Positions 50,557 to 59,807 of a DNA stretch of 64,000 nt are shown piece by piece. The position numbers and the translations under genes are program-made. The stretch's first letter is position 1, and each line of letters opens with the position of its first letter. The notes under the pieces were generated by a model. That model did not search any database and was not told the DNA's origin. It saw nothing but the letters and a program-made list of their open reading frames with translations. Source of the stretch: Flavobacteriales bacterium (lineage in GTDB: Bacteria; Bacteroidota; Bacteroidia; Flavobacteriales; Flavobacteriaceae); contig SGZJ01000001.1 of assembly GCA_004213995.1 (NCBI GenBank), positions 62,001 to 126,000 on the forward strand. The letters run 5' to 3'.

Positions 50557-50610
50557 ATAATACTAAGTTTGTAATGAAATTGATTAAGTTTTTTTAATTA
50601 TAAGTTTTTT

Positions 50611-51849
50611 ATGTTATTTAAAATAAAAATATTGATGCGTTTATTTCTTTTTATGATTGGTTTGGTTCTTGTAATTTCTTGTAATTCAGGGGTTAGTGAT
50701 AGGTTGCTAAAAGGGGATTATGTAGGTAAGCTAGAGGTTGAAAATAATAAATATTTGCCATTTAATTTTTCAGTAACCAATGACAGTACATTAGTAGTTC
50801 AAAATTCATCTGAGATTGTTGGCTTTTCAATAGATTATTTAAAGGACTCAATTTTTATTAGATCAAAAGTATTTGAGGGGTTCATTAAAGGAGTCTTGGA
50901 GGACAATAAAATTAATGGTGTTTTTGTTATTGAGAGTTTAGACAGATCTGTCCCCTTTACTTCATACAATAGTAGTAAACGTTTTAATATTGACTTTGAA
51001 AAAAATGAAAAATTAACACTAAACAGATGGAGGTTTACTTTTAACCCCAATATGGATAATGCATCCATCTCTTTAGGTATATTTAATCCTATAGGACAAA
51101 ATGAAATTAGTGCAACTTTTAGAACATCTACTGGGGATTATGGATTTATGCATGGAGGTTACAAAGATAGTAAGATAGTTTTATCAACATTTAACGGCTC
51201 AAGAGCTTACCTTTTAGAAGCTGAGTTGAATAACAACAATGACAGTATAAAGGGGATTATGTACTCAGGAAACCACTCTAAAACAATAATAGAGGGTGTT
51301 TTAGATAATGTTTTTGAGTTATCAAATGAGTACAGTTTAACTTCATTGCAGAGTAAAAATCAAAAGTTTGAATTTTCATTTGAAAACACTGCCGGTAAAT
51401 TAATCTCAATTGATGATGATATTTTTGATGGTAAGTCTATGGTTATACAATTAATGGGTAGCTGGTGCTCTAATTGCCTTGATGAATCTAAATTCTATGT
51501 TGATTATATGAATAAAAATAAACTTATTGACATTGAGTTTGTAGCTTTAGCTTTTGAGTATGCAAAAACTAAAGATGGTGCATTAAATAGTATATTAAAA
51601 TTAAAAAATCAGATAGGAATTGATTATCCTATTTTATTAGCTCAATATGGGAGTTCAGATAAGGGAAAAGCGTTAGAAAAATTTCCAATGCTTAATAATA
51701 TAATTTCATATCCTACCACAATTTTTTTAGATAAAAATAAAGATGTTATTAAAATCCATACTGGATTTAATGGCCCTGCGACCGGAGAAAAATATATTGA
51801 ATTTATTAATGAGTTTGATAATACTATAAGATTTATGCAAGGAAATTGA
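50611..51849 (+). CDS. TlpA-like thioredoxin-domain lipoprotein
   Basis: 412 residues; lipoprotein signal with lipobox VISC (Cys24). An ATG eight codons later (50635) gives an equally good signal, so the exact start is open. The middle (about 25-265) is beta-rich without a recognised name; the C-terminal thioredoxin domain has MGSWCSNCLDESKF, keeping the CxxC redox pair, and a cis-proline motif SYPTTIFLDKN. Likely an envelope thiol-disulfide reductase. Convergent with recG, 12 bp between stops. Confidence 0.88.
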   Translation: MLFKIKILMRLFLFMIGLVLVISCNSGVSDRLLKGDYVGKLEVENNKYLPFNFSVTNDSTLVVQNSSEIVGFSIDYLKDSIFIRSKVFEGFIKGVLEDNKINGVFVIESLDRSVPFTSYNSSKRFNIDFEKNEKLTLNRWRFTFNPNMDNASISLGIFNPIGQNEISATFRTSTGDYGFMHGGYKDSKIVLSTFNGSRAYLLEAELNNNNDSIKGIMYSGNHSKTIIEGVLDNVFELSNEYSLTSLQSKNQKFEFSFENTAGKLISIDDDIFDGKSMVIQLMGSWCSNCLDESKFYVDYMNKNKLIDIEFVALAFEYAKTKDGALNSILKLKNQIGIDYPILLAQYGSSDKGKALEKFPMLNNIISYPTTIFLDKNKDVIKIHTGFNGPATGEKYIEFINEFDNTIRFMQGN

Positions 51850-51861
51850 AGTTTTAATTAT

Positions 51862-53967
51862 TTATCCTATGTAACTCCAAAGGTCTTTATTTTTAACTAA
51901 GTGGTTATATGTGTTTAAAAGTTTGTTGTTTTTTTCTTTGGATAGGTTTTTGTCTTCCTCTAAAATTTGTCTAGCAAATTTTCTAGCATAAATTAATATT
52001 TTTTGATCTGAGATTAAATCTGCTATTTTTAAATCAATTACTCCGCTTTGCTGAGTTCCCATTATGTCACCTGGGCCTCTAATTTCTAGATCTTTTTCTG
52101 CTATTATAAATCCATTGTTGGTTTGTGTCATTGTTTTGAGTCTTAGTTTGCTTTCATTGCTTAATTTGTTTCCAGACATTAATATGCAGTAGCTTTTGTG
52201 AATTCCTCTGCCAACACGACCTCTTAACTGGTGTAGTTGAGAAAGTCCAAATCTCTCTGAGCTTTCAATAATCATTACAGATGCGTTTGGAATATTTACA
52301 CCAACTTCAATTACTGTTGTAGCTATAAGTATTTGAGTTTCTTTGTTTTCAAATCTTTTCATTTCAAACTCTTTATCTTGAGCTTTCATTCTTCCGTGTA
52401 CAATAGATATTTGGTATTTAGGCTGTGTAAATTCTCTGGAAAGACTTTCATAACCGTCCATAAGATCTTTGAAATCCATATTTTTACTTTCTTCGATTAG
52501 AGGGTATACAATGTATATTTGCCGACCTTCATTTATTTGTTCTTTAATAAATTTTAAAACACTCAATCTGTTGCTGTCAAATCTATGAACGGTTGTTATC
52601 TCTCTTCTTCCAGGTGGTAGCTCATCAATTAATGATATATCAAGATCTCCATAAGCGCTCATGGCCAGTGTTCTAGGAATTGGGGTTGCGGTCATAATTA
52701 GTATATGCGGAGGAATGGCGCTTTTTGCCCATAATTTACTTCTTTGAGCAACACCAAACTTATGTTGTTCGTCTATTATTGCTAGGCCTAAATTCTTAAA
52801 CTTTACTTTGTCTTGAATCAAAGAGTGTGTACCTACGATAATGTCTATTTCACCACTGTTTAGCGACTTATAGATTTCTTTTTTGACTGAAGCTTTAGTT
52901 GATCCTGTAAGTATTACTATATTGATATTTAGTAACTTAGACATTTCAATAAAACCTTCATAATGCTGTACTGACAAAATTTCAGTCGGTGCCATTAAAC
53001 ATGCTTGATAGCCATTATCTAATGCAATTAAAATAGACATAAAAGCAATTATAGTTTTACCAGAACCTACATCACCTTGAAGCAGTCTATTCATTTGTGC
53101 ATTACTACCTAAATCATTTCGAATTTCTTTTAAAACTTTCTTTTGGGCATTAGTTAATTCAAAGGACAGTACTTCATTATAAAATTTATTAAAGTGTTTT
53201 CCAACAACACTAAAGTTGTAACCTTTAATTTTATCTTTTCTATTAATATTTTTTTTTAATAACTGTAACTGTAGGTAAAGTAATTCTTCAAATTTTAATC
53301 TTCTAATTGAATCTTCCAATAATTCGTTATTTTTTGGAAAATGAATGTTATAAATCGATGTGTTTTTGTCAAGTAATTTTAATTCTTTAATTAAATAATC
53401 TGGAATAGTCTCTTTAAAATTTAATTTTAAATCATAAAGTAAGGATTTCATTAGGTTAGAAATCACTTTATTACTAACTCCTTTTTTTATCAAATTTTCA
53501 GTGGAGGGATAAATGGGTTGAATTTTAACCCTTTTGCTTAGACTATCAGCTTTAAACAGTTCAATTTCTGGGTGCGGTATGGATATTTTACGAGCAAAAA
53601 AATTTAATTTCCCAAATACTATGTATTTGGTGTTTATTAGCAAACTTTTTTTTAACCACTTTAAAGATTTAAACCAAATAAGTTCAATTTCATCTTCTCC
53701 ATCAGTAAATTGTGCAATTAATCTTTTTTTTCTTCCGATACCTATTTCATTAATTTCTGAAATTTCACCTATTATTTGAACATCACAACTAAACTTAGGA
53801 AGGTCTTTAATTTTATAATATTTAGACTTATCTATGTATCTGTTAGGGAATAGATTTACTAAATCCTTGTAATTAAAGATTTTTAATTCTTTTTTTATTA
53901 AGTCAGACCTGTTAACACCTAGCCCTTTTAAATAATCAATTGGAGTATTTAGTAAGTTATAATTCAT
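51862..53967 (-). CDS. recG: ATP-dependent DNA helicase RecG
   Basis: Remodels stalled replication forks and Holliday junctions. 701 residues: N-terminal wedge/OB domain (about 1-230), then helicase motif I QGDVGSGKTIIAF, motif Ia MAPTEILSVQHYEGF, DEQHKFGVAQR, motif III TATPIPRTLAM, and the C-terminal GRVGRGIHKSYC with the TRG hairpin region after it. The length is normal. No exact -7 box was found in the 128-bp gap to uvrD. Confidence 0.97.
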   Translation of the reverse strand: MNYNLLNTPIDYLKGLGVNRSDLIKKELKIFNYKDLVNLFPNRYIDKSKYYKIKDLPKFSCDVQIIGEISEINEIGIGRKKRLIAQFTDGEDEIELIWFKSLKWLKKSLLINTKYIVFGKLNFFARKISIPHPEIELFKADSLSKRVKIQPIYPSTENLIKKGVSNKVISNLMKSLLYDLKLNFKETIPDYLIKELKLLDKNTSIYNIHFPKNNELLEDSIRRLKFEELLYLQLQLLKKNINRKDKIKGYNFSVVGKHFNKFYNEVLSFELTNAQKKVLKEIRNDLGSNAQMNRLLQGDVGSGKTIIAFMSILIALDNGYQACLMAPTEILSVQHYEGFIEMSKLLNINIVILTGSTKASVKKEIYKSLNSGEIDIIVGTHSLIQDKVKFKNLGLAIIDEQHKFGVAQRSKLWAKSAIPPHILIMTATPIPRTLAMSAYGDLDISLIDELPPGRREITTVHRFDSNRLSVLKFIKEQINEGRQIYIVYPLIEESKNMDFKDLMDGYESLSREFTQPKYQISIVHGRMKAQDKEFEMKRFENKETQILIATTVIEVGVNIPNASVMIIESSERFGLSQLHQLRGRVGRGIHKSYCILMSGNKLSNESKLRLKTMTQTNNGFIIAEKDLEIRGPGDIMGTQQSGVIDLKIADLISDQKILIYARKFARQILEEDKNLSKEKNNKLLNTYNHLVKNKDLWSYIG

Positions 53968-54095
53968 TGAAATAAAAATAATATTTTTTTACTTAACTCA
54001 TTATTTTTAATTCATATTAAATTGTTTATAATTAATAAGCATAAATTATTATAATATCCAATACATTATCTAATTTCACTTTTAAAATTTAATAA

Positions 54096-56375
54096 TTGAA
54101 CAATTTACTACAGAATTTAAATTCATCTCAATTAGAGCCTACATTACAGACAGATGGACCTATGATTGTTATAGCTGGAGCTGGATCAGGTAAGACTAGA
54201 GTTTTAACTTATAAGATTGCTTATTTGATGAGCAAAGGAGTAGACGCCTTTAATATTTTAGCTCTAACCTTTACTAATAAAGCAGCCAAGGAAATGAAAC
54301 AAAGAATATCCTCTATGCTTGATGATAATGAGTCTAAAAATTTGTGGATTGGAACTTTTCACTCTGTCTTTGCTAAGATTTTAAGAATTGAGGCAGATAA
54401 ATTGGGTTATCCTACAAATTTCACTATTTATGATACTCAAGATTCTCAAAAGCTCGTCTCTTCAATTATTTCTGAATTAAATCTTGATAAAGAAATTTAT
54501 AAATATAAGCAGATCTACTCTAGAATATCCAGCTATAAAAACAGTTTGATTACAGTTAAAGCTTACAATTCTAACAATGAACTAATTGAGGCAGATAGAC
54601 AAGCTCGTAGACCTAGACTTATTGATATATATTCGGAGTATGTAAATAGATGTTTCAAATCTGGCGCTATGGACTTTGATGATTTACTATTAAAAACTAA
54701 CGAATTATTATCTAGATTTCCTGAGGTATTATCAAAGTATCAAAACATGTTTAGGTATGTTTTGGTAGATGAGTATCAGGATACAAATCATTCTCAATAT
54801 TTAATTGTAAAAGCTCTAGCTGATAAGTTTCAAAACATTTGTGTTGTTGGAGATGATGCACAAAGTATTTATGGTTTTAGAGGTGCTAACATCAATAATA
54901 TTTTAAATTTTCAAAAAGATTATGATGATGTTAAATTATTTAAATTGGAGCAAAATTATAGATCTACTAAAAATATAGTTAAAGCAGCGAATAGCTTAAT
55001 TGAAAAAAATCAAAAAAGACTAGAAAAGGTTGTTTGGACTGATAATGATGAAGGAAGTAAGATTAAAGTCAACAGATTATTAACAGATGGTGAAGAAGGT
55101 AGGTTTGTAGCAAGTTCTATATTTGAAAATAAAAACTCTCAACAGTTACAAAATAAAGACTTTGCTATTTTATATAGAACAAATGCTCAATCTAGGGCTT
55201 TTGAAGATTCATTAAGAAAAAGAAATATCCCATACAGAGTGTATGGAGGGCTTTCATTTTACCAGAGAAAAGAAATAAAAGATGTTTTAGCTTATTTGCG
55301 TTTGATGGTAAACGAAAATGATGAAGAAGCTTTTAAAAGAGTTATTAATTTTCCCACTAGAGGTATAGGTCAAACAACAATTAATAAATTGATCGTTCAG
55401 GCAAATACTTTGAATGTATCTTTATATAGTTTATGTAAAAATATTGATAGGGCGGAGGTAAATATTAGTTCAGGTATCAAATTGAAAGTTTTAAATTTTA
55501 TAAATCTTATAGAATCATTTAAAATTTCAGCAAAAACTAAAAATGCTTTTGATATTACTAATGAGGTTGTAAACGATACAGGAATTATTAAAACCTATAG
55601 TGCTTTAACATCTATTGAAGATCAAGCAAAAATTCAAAATATTGAAGAGATGCTTAATGGTATCAAAGATTTTGTGGAAATTCAAAAAGAAATTCCTGAG
55701 TCAACTGGTTCAATTGGCGAATTCTTGGAAGATATTGCTTTAGCTACTGATTTAGATAAAGATGACCAAGACACAAATAAAGTAGCTCTAATGACTATTC
55801 ACTTGGCCAAAGGGCTAGAATTTCCTATTGTATATATTGTTGGTTTAGAAGAAAATCTTTTCCCAAGTGCAATGAATTTAAACTCAAGAAATGATTTAGA
55901 AGAAGAAAGAAGGTTATTTTATGTAGCATTAACTAGAGCTGAAAAAAAAGCCTATTTATCATATGCTCTTTCTAGATATAGATGGGGTAAATTAACTGAT
56001 TCTGAACCTAGTAGATTTATCGATGAAATTAATGAAGAGTATCTAGACATATTGACACCAATTAATGAAAACAAATTTAGACCTTTAGTTAGCTCAAAGC
56101 CAAACAACGAACCTAGCTTTAATAAGCTTAGATTTAAGAAGGTTACAGCTAAACCTAAGGGTAATTTCAAGAAACTTAAAGAAAACACAAATAAAAGCAA
56201 TCTATTTGACAGTAATTTAGTTGTAGGCAATTTAGTAGAGCATATTAGATTTGGAAAAGGTGAAGTTGTAAATATTGAGGGAAGGGGAGCTGATATAAAG
56301 GCAGAAATTAAATTTGAAAATGGAGGACTAAAGAAATTATTATTAAGATTCGCAAAACTTAAAATCATAGGATAA
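54096..56375 (+). CDS. UvrD/PcrA-type superfamily 1 DNA helicase
   Basis: 759 residues: Q motif and P-loop in VIAGAGSGKTRVLTYKIAYL near residues 25-44, LTFTNKAAKEMK, GTFHSVFAKILR, Walker B YVLVDEYQDTN, VVGDDAQSIYGFRGA, LEQNYRST, MTIHLAKGLEFPIVYIVG and the late VALTRAEKKAYLSYA. A C-terminal Tudor-like PcrA tail ends the protein (VEHIRFGKGEVVNIEG). The start is TTG at 54096, consistent with the family start. Functions in excision repair and removal of RecA or stalled polymerase. A bidirectional terminator follows. Confidence 0.96.
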   Translation: MNNLLQNLNSSQLEPTLQTDGPMIVIAGAGSGKTRVLTYKIAYLMSKGVDAFNILALTFTNKAAKEMKQRISSMLDDNESKNLWIGTFHSVFAKILRIEADKLGYPTNFTIYDTQDSQKLVSSIISELNLDKEIYKYKQIYSRISSYKNSLITVKAYNSNNELIEADRQARRPRLIDIYSEYVNRCFKSGAMDFDDLLLKTNELLSRFPEVLSKYQNMFRYVLVDEYQDTNHSQYLIVKALADKFQNICVVGDDAQSIYGFRGANINNILNFQKDYDDVKLFKLEQNYRSTKNIVKAANSLIEKNQKRLEKVVWTDNDEGSKIKVNRLLTDGEEGRFVASSIFENKNSQQLQNKDFAILYRTNAQSRAFEDSLRKRNIPYRVYGGLSFYQRKEIKDVLAYLRLMVNENDEEAFKRVINFPTRGIGQTTINKLIVQANTLNVSLYSLCKNIDRAEVNISSGIKLKVLNFINLIESFKISAKTKNAFDITNEVVNDTGIIKTYSALTSIEDQAKIQNIEEMLNGIKDFVEIQKEIPESTGSIGEFLEDIALATDLDKDDQDTNKVALMTIHLAKGLEFPIVYIVGLEENLFPSAMNLNSRNDLEEERRLFYVALTRAEKKAYLSYALSRYRWGKLTDSEPSRFIDEINEEYLDILTPINENKFRPLVSSKPNNEPSFNKLRFKKVTAKPKGNFKKLKENTNKSNLFDSNLVVGNLVEHIRFGKGEVVNIEGRGADIKAEIKFENGGLKKLLLRFAKLKIIG

Positions 56376-56376
56376 A

Positions 56377-56412
56377 AAAAGAGGTTTAACAATCGTTAAG
56401 CCTCTTTTTTTT
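56377..56412. terminator. Bidirectional terminator between the helicase and OmpA genes
   Basis: AAGAGGTTTAAC (56382-56393) pairs with GTTAAGCCTCTT with one G-T pair around an AATC loop, followed by TTTTTTTT on the plus strand and preceded by an A run that gives a T run on the minus strand. It can end both converging transcripts. Confidence 0.85.
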
Positions 56413-56429
56413 ATTGATTTTAAATAAAA

Positions 56430-57281
56430 TTACTCAGTCATATTTTTCATTTCTTTTTCAATCATGTCATAAAACTGATCAATTTTTGGCATAATTACAA
56501 TTCTAGTTCTTCTGTTTATAGAACGATTTGCTGCAGTTTCGTTATCAACAAGAGGGACATGGTAACTTCTACCAGCTGCAATTAATTTTTGAGGATTTAC
56601 ATCTAGCGTCTCTAAAACACGTACAATTGATGTAGATCTTTTAACACTCAAATCCCAATTGTCTAATAAAACTCCCTTTTGGAAAGATTGGCTATCAGTG
56701 TGACCCTCAACCATACATTCGAAATCTGGTTTTGCATTAACAACGGTAGCAACTTTTGCAAGAATTTCTTTAGCTCTTTCTGTCACTACATAGCTACCAC
56801 TTTTAAATAGAAGTTTATCAGAAAGAGATATAAATACAACTCCTTTTTCAACATTAACCTCAATATCCGGATCATTAATACCAATTTCTTTCTTCAAACT
56901 TGTAACAATAGCTAAGGTTACACTGTCTTTTTTATTTACTGCATCTTGAAGTCTTGAAATTTTTAAATCTTTTTCTTTCATGCTCTCAAGAGACCTTTCT
57001 AAATTATCAGCACCTTTTGAAGTCAATATTGTTAAATCTTTAGTGCTGACCATTAAATCACGTGTTGTTCTTCTTAAGTCTTCTACTTGATCTTTATAAG
57101 CAGTTGATAATGCAACGGCTGAAGCTTTTTCTTCAATACAAGCATTTAATTTTACGGTCGCTGTGTTCAATAGGTCCTGAGTTTTTCTATGTTTATTTTC
57201 TAGTGATGTGTATTCTTTTTTGGTAACACAAGAACTTAAAATTAAAACAGTTAGTAAACTTAATAAAATTGGTTTTTTCAT
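56430..57281 (-). CDS. OmpA-family outer-membrane lipoprotein
   Basis: 283 residues: lipoprotein signal with lipobox LSSC (Cys18), a coiled-coil-rich segment (about 22-130), then the OmpA C-terminal peptidoglycan-binding domain (about 150-265) with VEGHTDSQSF, NWDLSVKRSTSIVRVL and NRSINRRTRIVI, which includes the Asp and Arg that hold diaminopimelate. It links the outer membrane to the wall. It is preceded upstream by the glycosyltransferase gene. A near-consensus TACTTTTA box lies at about 57311-57318 on the minus strand. Confidence 0.94.
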   Translation of the reverse strand: MKKPILLSLLTVLILSSCVTKKEYTSLENKHRKTQDLLNTATVKLNACIEEKASAVALSTAYKDQVEDLRRTTRDLMVSTKDLTILTSKGADNLERSLESMKEKDLKISRLQDAVNKKDSVTLAIVTSLKKEIGINDPDIEVNVEKGVVFISLSDKLLFKSGSYVVTERAKEILAKVATVVNAKPDFECMVEGHTDSQSFQKGVLLDNWDLSVKRSTSIVRVLETLDVNPQKLIAAGRSYHVPLVDNETAANRSINRRTRIVIMPKIDQFYDMIEKEMKNMTE

Positions 57282-57335
57282 CTGATATTTTTAAAAAAAT
57301 TAAACTAATAATGTAAAAGTAAAAAAAAGCTAAAG

Positions 57336-58325
57336 TTAATTACTAAAAAACTTAACAAATTTTAACTTAAAATACTTTGTGATTAAAAAAGTAGATTCGA
57401 AATCATTTAAGTTTGAATTTGTTTGATGTCTTTGTTTAATCAATCTAGGTATTTGCACATAAAACGCAAAGTGCGCTTTGATTATTGCTAAAAGATGTAG
57501 AAATTTAAATGTTAACAGAAAGTAAATTCCAATTAATCCATCAACTATCATTTTAAAGAAAAGCTTTACAAAAAGGTTTTTTTCTGTATTCTTTGTAATT
57601 GTGAAAAGGCTATTTCTGAAATTATAAAATGTTTTTTTTGGATTATTATATTCTAAAGTAGCTCCACCAACATGAAATACTTTGGATTTATACACATACT
57701 TAATTTTAAATCCACTTTTTAATATCCTCCAACATAAATCAATCTCTTCCATATGGTTGAAATATGACTCATCAAAACCATTTAAATTAATGAAAACTTC
57801 TTTTCTTATAAATAAACAAGCTCCAGAAGCCCAAAATATGTCTTTATTGTAATCATATTGCTTGTTGTCTTTTTCTATTATATTATAAATACGCCCATCA
57901 CAATAAGGATAACCTAAGCAATCTATAAACCCTCCTGCAGCACCAGCATAATCAAAATAATCCTTGTTTTTATGATTTAATATTTTGGGTTGAATGGCAG
58001 CAGTAGTAGAATTATTCTTAAATTCATTCATTATGGGATTAATCCAATTTTGGGTAACCTCAACATCATTATTTAATAAGCATAAAATATCAGCATTAAT
58101 CTTCTTTAAACCTTCATTGTATCCCTTAGCATAACCATAGTTTTTAGGGTTTTCAATGATTTTAATAGTAGGAAAATTTGATTTAATATAATTTATTGAA
58201 TCATCACTAGAATTATTATCTATTACATAGATTTCATTTTCATTATTGTATGTTAACAGAGGCTTCAAAAACTTTTTTAATAGTTCTATCCCATTCCAAT
58301 TTAATATAACAATAGCTAATTTCAT
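57336..58325 (-). CDS. Family 2 glycosyltransferase (rhamnosyltransferase-like)
   Basis: 329 residues: AIVILNWNGIELLKKFLKPL at the start, IDNNSSDDSI near residues 36-45, NYGYAKGYNEGLKK, the DxD-type LCLLNNDVEV near residues 82-91, the long insertion GAAGGFIDCLGYP, and HMEEIDLCWRI near residues 189-199 with the catalytic base region. A hydrophobic stretch (about 260-285) may attach it to the membrane. Probably builds a surface polysaccharide; the sugar is unknown. It overlaps the HSDR_N-like gene by 4 bp. Confidence 0.9.
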   Translation of the reverse strand: MKLAIVILNWNGIELLKKFLKPLLTYNNENEIYVIDNNSSDDSINYIKSNFPTIKIIENPKNYGYAKGYNEGLKKINADILCLLNNDVEVTQNWINPIMNEFKNNSTTAAIQPKILNHKNKDYFDYAGAAGGFIDCLGYPYCDGRIYNIIEKDNKQYDYNKDIFWASGACLFIRKEVFINLNGFDESYFNHMEEIDLCWRILKSGFKIKYVYKSKVFHVGGATLEYNNPKKTFYNFRNSLFTITKNTEKNLFVKLFFKMIVDGLIGIYFLLTFKFLHLLAIIKAHFAFYVQIPRLIKQRHQTNSNLNDFESTFLITKYFKLKFVKFFSN

Positions 58326-58762
58326 TTAGTTTTAATATCCTTTAAAAAAGTGTAACATTTATTTTCATAATTAATTTCACAATAATAATGTTCTAAACCA
58401 TTTGTAACCATTAGTTGTTCAGATTTTAAATTCATGTTATAAACGGCAATTTGATCAAAAGTCTTTTGATTTATTTTAATTTCAGGTGATTTACATTCTA
58501 CCAATAACTTGATTCCCCCATCTGGTTTATAAACAACGATGTCATATCTTTTACTAAGCTTATTTATTTTTATTGTCTTTTCAATATTAATTAAAACACT
58601 AGGAAAATTCTTTTCATTTATAAGAAATTTAACACAATTTTGTCTAACCCATTCTTCTTTAGTTAGCTTAATATATTTTTTTCTAATTTCATCAAAAATA
58701 TAGTCACCATTTCCATTATTTTTGATTTTAAATGTATAATTTGGAAACTCTAATTGTAACAT
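58322..58762 (-). CDS. Orphan HSDR_N-like (PD-(D/E)xK) protein
   Basis: 146 residues from the ATG at 58762; a longer reading to 58828 would run into the divergent holA gene. It matches the N-terminal domain of type I restriction subunit R: YIKLTKEEWVRQNCVKFL, then a PD-(D/E)xK-like core with Asp74 (RYDIVVYKPDG) and Glu89/Lys91 (LVECKSPEI). There is no helicase part and no hsdM or hsdS nearby, so it is not a restriction system. Bacteroidota carry this small gene beside holA as I recall; its role is unknown, possibly DNA processing. Confidence 0.82.
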   Translation of the reverse strand: MLQLEFPNYTFKIKNNGNGDYIFDEIRKKYIKLTKEEWVRQNCVKFLINEKNFPSVLINIEKTIKINKLSKRYDIVVYKPDGGIKLLVECKSPEIKINQKTFDQIAVYNMNLKSEQLMVTNGLEHYYCEINYENKCYTFLKDIKTK

Positions 58763-58784
58763 AGTACAAATTTCGTATTTTTTT

Positions 58785-59807
58785 ATGAATTTAATTAAAC
58801 AAATAGAAAATGATATAAAAAATAACACTTATTCACCTGTTTATTTATTTATGGGTGAAGAAGAATATTATATTGATTATTTGACAAAATTAATTATAAA
58901 TAATTCTCTCCAAGATCATGAGAAAGATTTTAATTTAAATATACTTTACGGAAAAGATACACTAATTAGTGATATAATTTCAATATCAAAGCAATACCCT
59001 GTAATGTCAGAAAGAAAACTGGTTATTGTAAAAGAGGCTCAAGATCTATCCAAAAAAGATACTGAAGGAAACTCTTTAGATGATTTAATTAATTACGTAA
59101 ACAATCCGTTAACCTCAACTATACTAGTTTTAAATTTTAAACACAAGTCTTTAGATAAAAGAAAAGCCATTTACAAAGCAATTCTAAAGAATGGTTTAAT
59201 TTTTGAAAGTAAAAGATTATATGAAAATCAAGCTCAAGATTGGATCTTATCTTATTTAAAATCTTTCGGTTTTAATATTGATAAAAAATCATCTTTTTTA
59301 ATTACGGAGTTATTAGGGACAGAAATTAATAAAATTGTAAATGAATTAGACAAGCTAATAGTTTTAAAAGGAAAAAATAAGACAATTACTCAGGATGATA
59401 TTGAAAAATATATCGGTATCTCCAAAGAGTTTAATGTATTTGAATTAAGAAAAGCAATTGGAGAAAGGGATTTATTTAAATGTATGAAAATTATTGATTA
59501 CTTCTCAAAAAATCCTAAGTCAAACCCTTTAGTTGTGGTTATTTCTTTAGTTTTTGATTTTTTTATTAAGCTATTTATATATCATAGTCTTTCTGATAAA
59601 TCAGATAGGTCTATAGCATCTGCATTAAAAGTAAATCCATATTTTGTCAAAGATTATTCTTTAGCTGCAAGAAATTACTCTATGAAAAGTATTTCATCTA
59701 AAATATCTATTTTAAGAGAATTTGATTTAAAATCTAAAGGACTTGGAGCTAATAACATATCTAATTCAGATATCCTTAAAGAATTAATTTTTAAGCTGTT
59801 ACATTAA
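58785..59807 (+). CDS. holA: DNA polymerase III delta subunit
   Basis: Clamp-loader subunit that opens the sliding clamp. 340 residues: N-terminal domain with PVYLFMGEEEYYIDYLTKLI, IISISKQYPVMSERKLVIVKEA near residues 65-86, the collar region with YIGISKEFNVFELRKAIGER and a helical C-terminus. The length is normal. It starts 22 bp from the divergent HSDR_N-like gene and its stop overlaps the E1 gene by 9 bp. Confidence 0.93.
   Translation: MNLIKQIENDIKNNTYSPVYLFMGEEEYYIDYLTKLIINNSLQDHEKDFNLNILYGKDTLISDIISISKQYPVMSERKLVIVKEAQDLSKKDTEGNSLDDLINYVNNPLTSTILVLNFKHKSLDKRKAIYKAILKNGLIFESKRLYENQAQDWILSYLKSFGFNIDKKSSFLITELLGTEINKIVNELDKLIVLKGKNKTITQDDIEKYIGISKEFNVFELRKAIGERDLFKCMKIIDYFSKNPKSNPLVVVISLVFDFFIKLFIYHSLSDKSDRSIASALKVNPYFVKDYSLAARNYSMKSISSKISILREFDLKSKGLGANNISNSDILKELIFKLLH

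Noticed and set aside
54000-54095. Regulatory RNA or riboswitch in the 128-bp recG/uvrD gap
   Set aside because: Only AT-rich sequence without stable hairpins or known motifs.
58322-58762. Remnant of a type I restriction-modification system
   Set aside because: No hsdM, hsdS or helicase part nearby, the domain is complete with catalytic-type residues, and neighbours are housekeeping genes.
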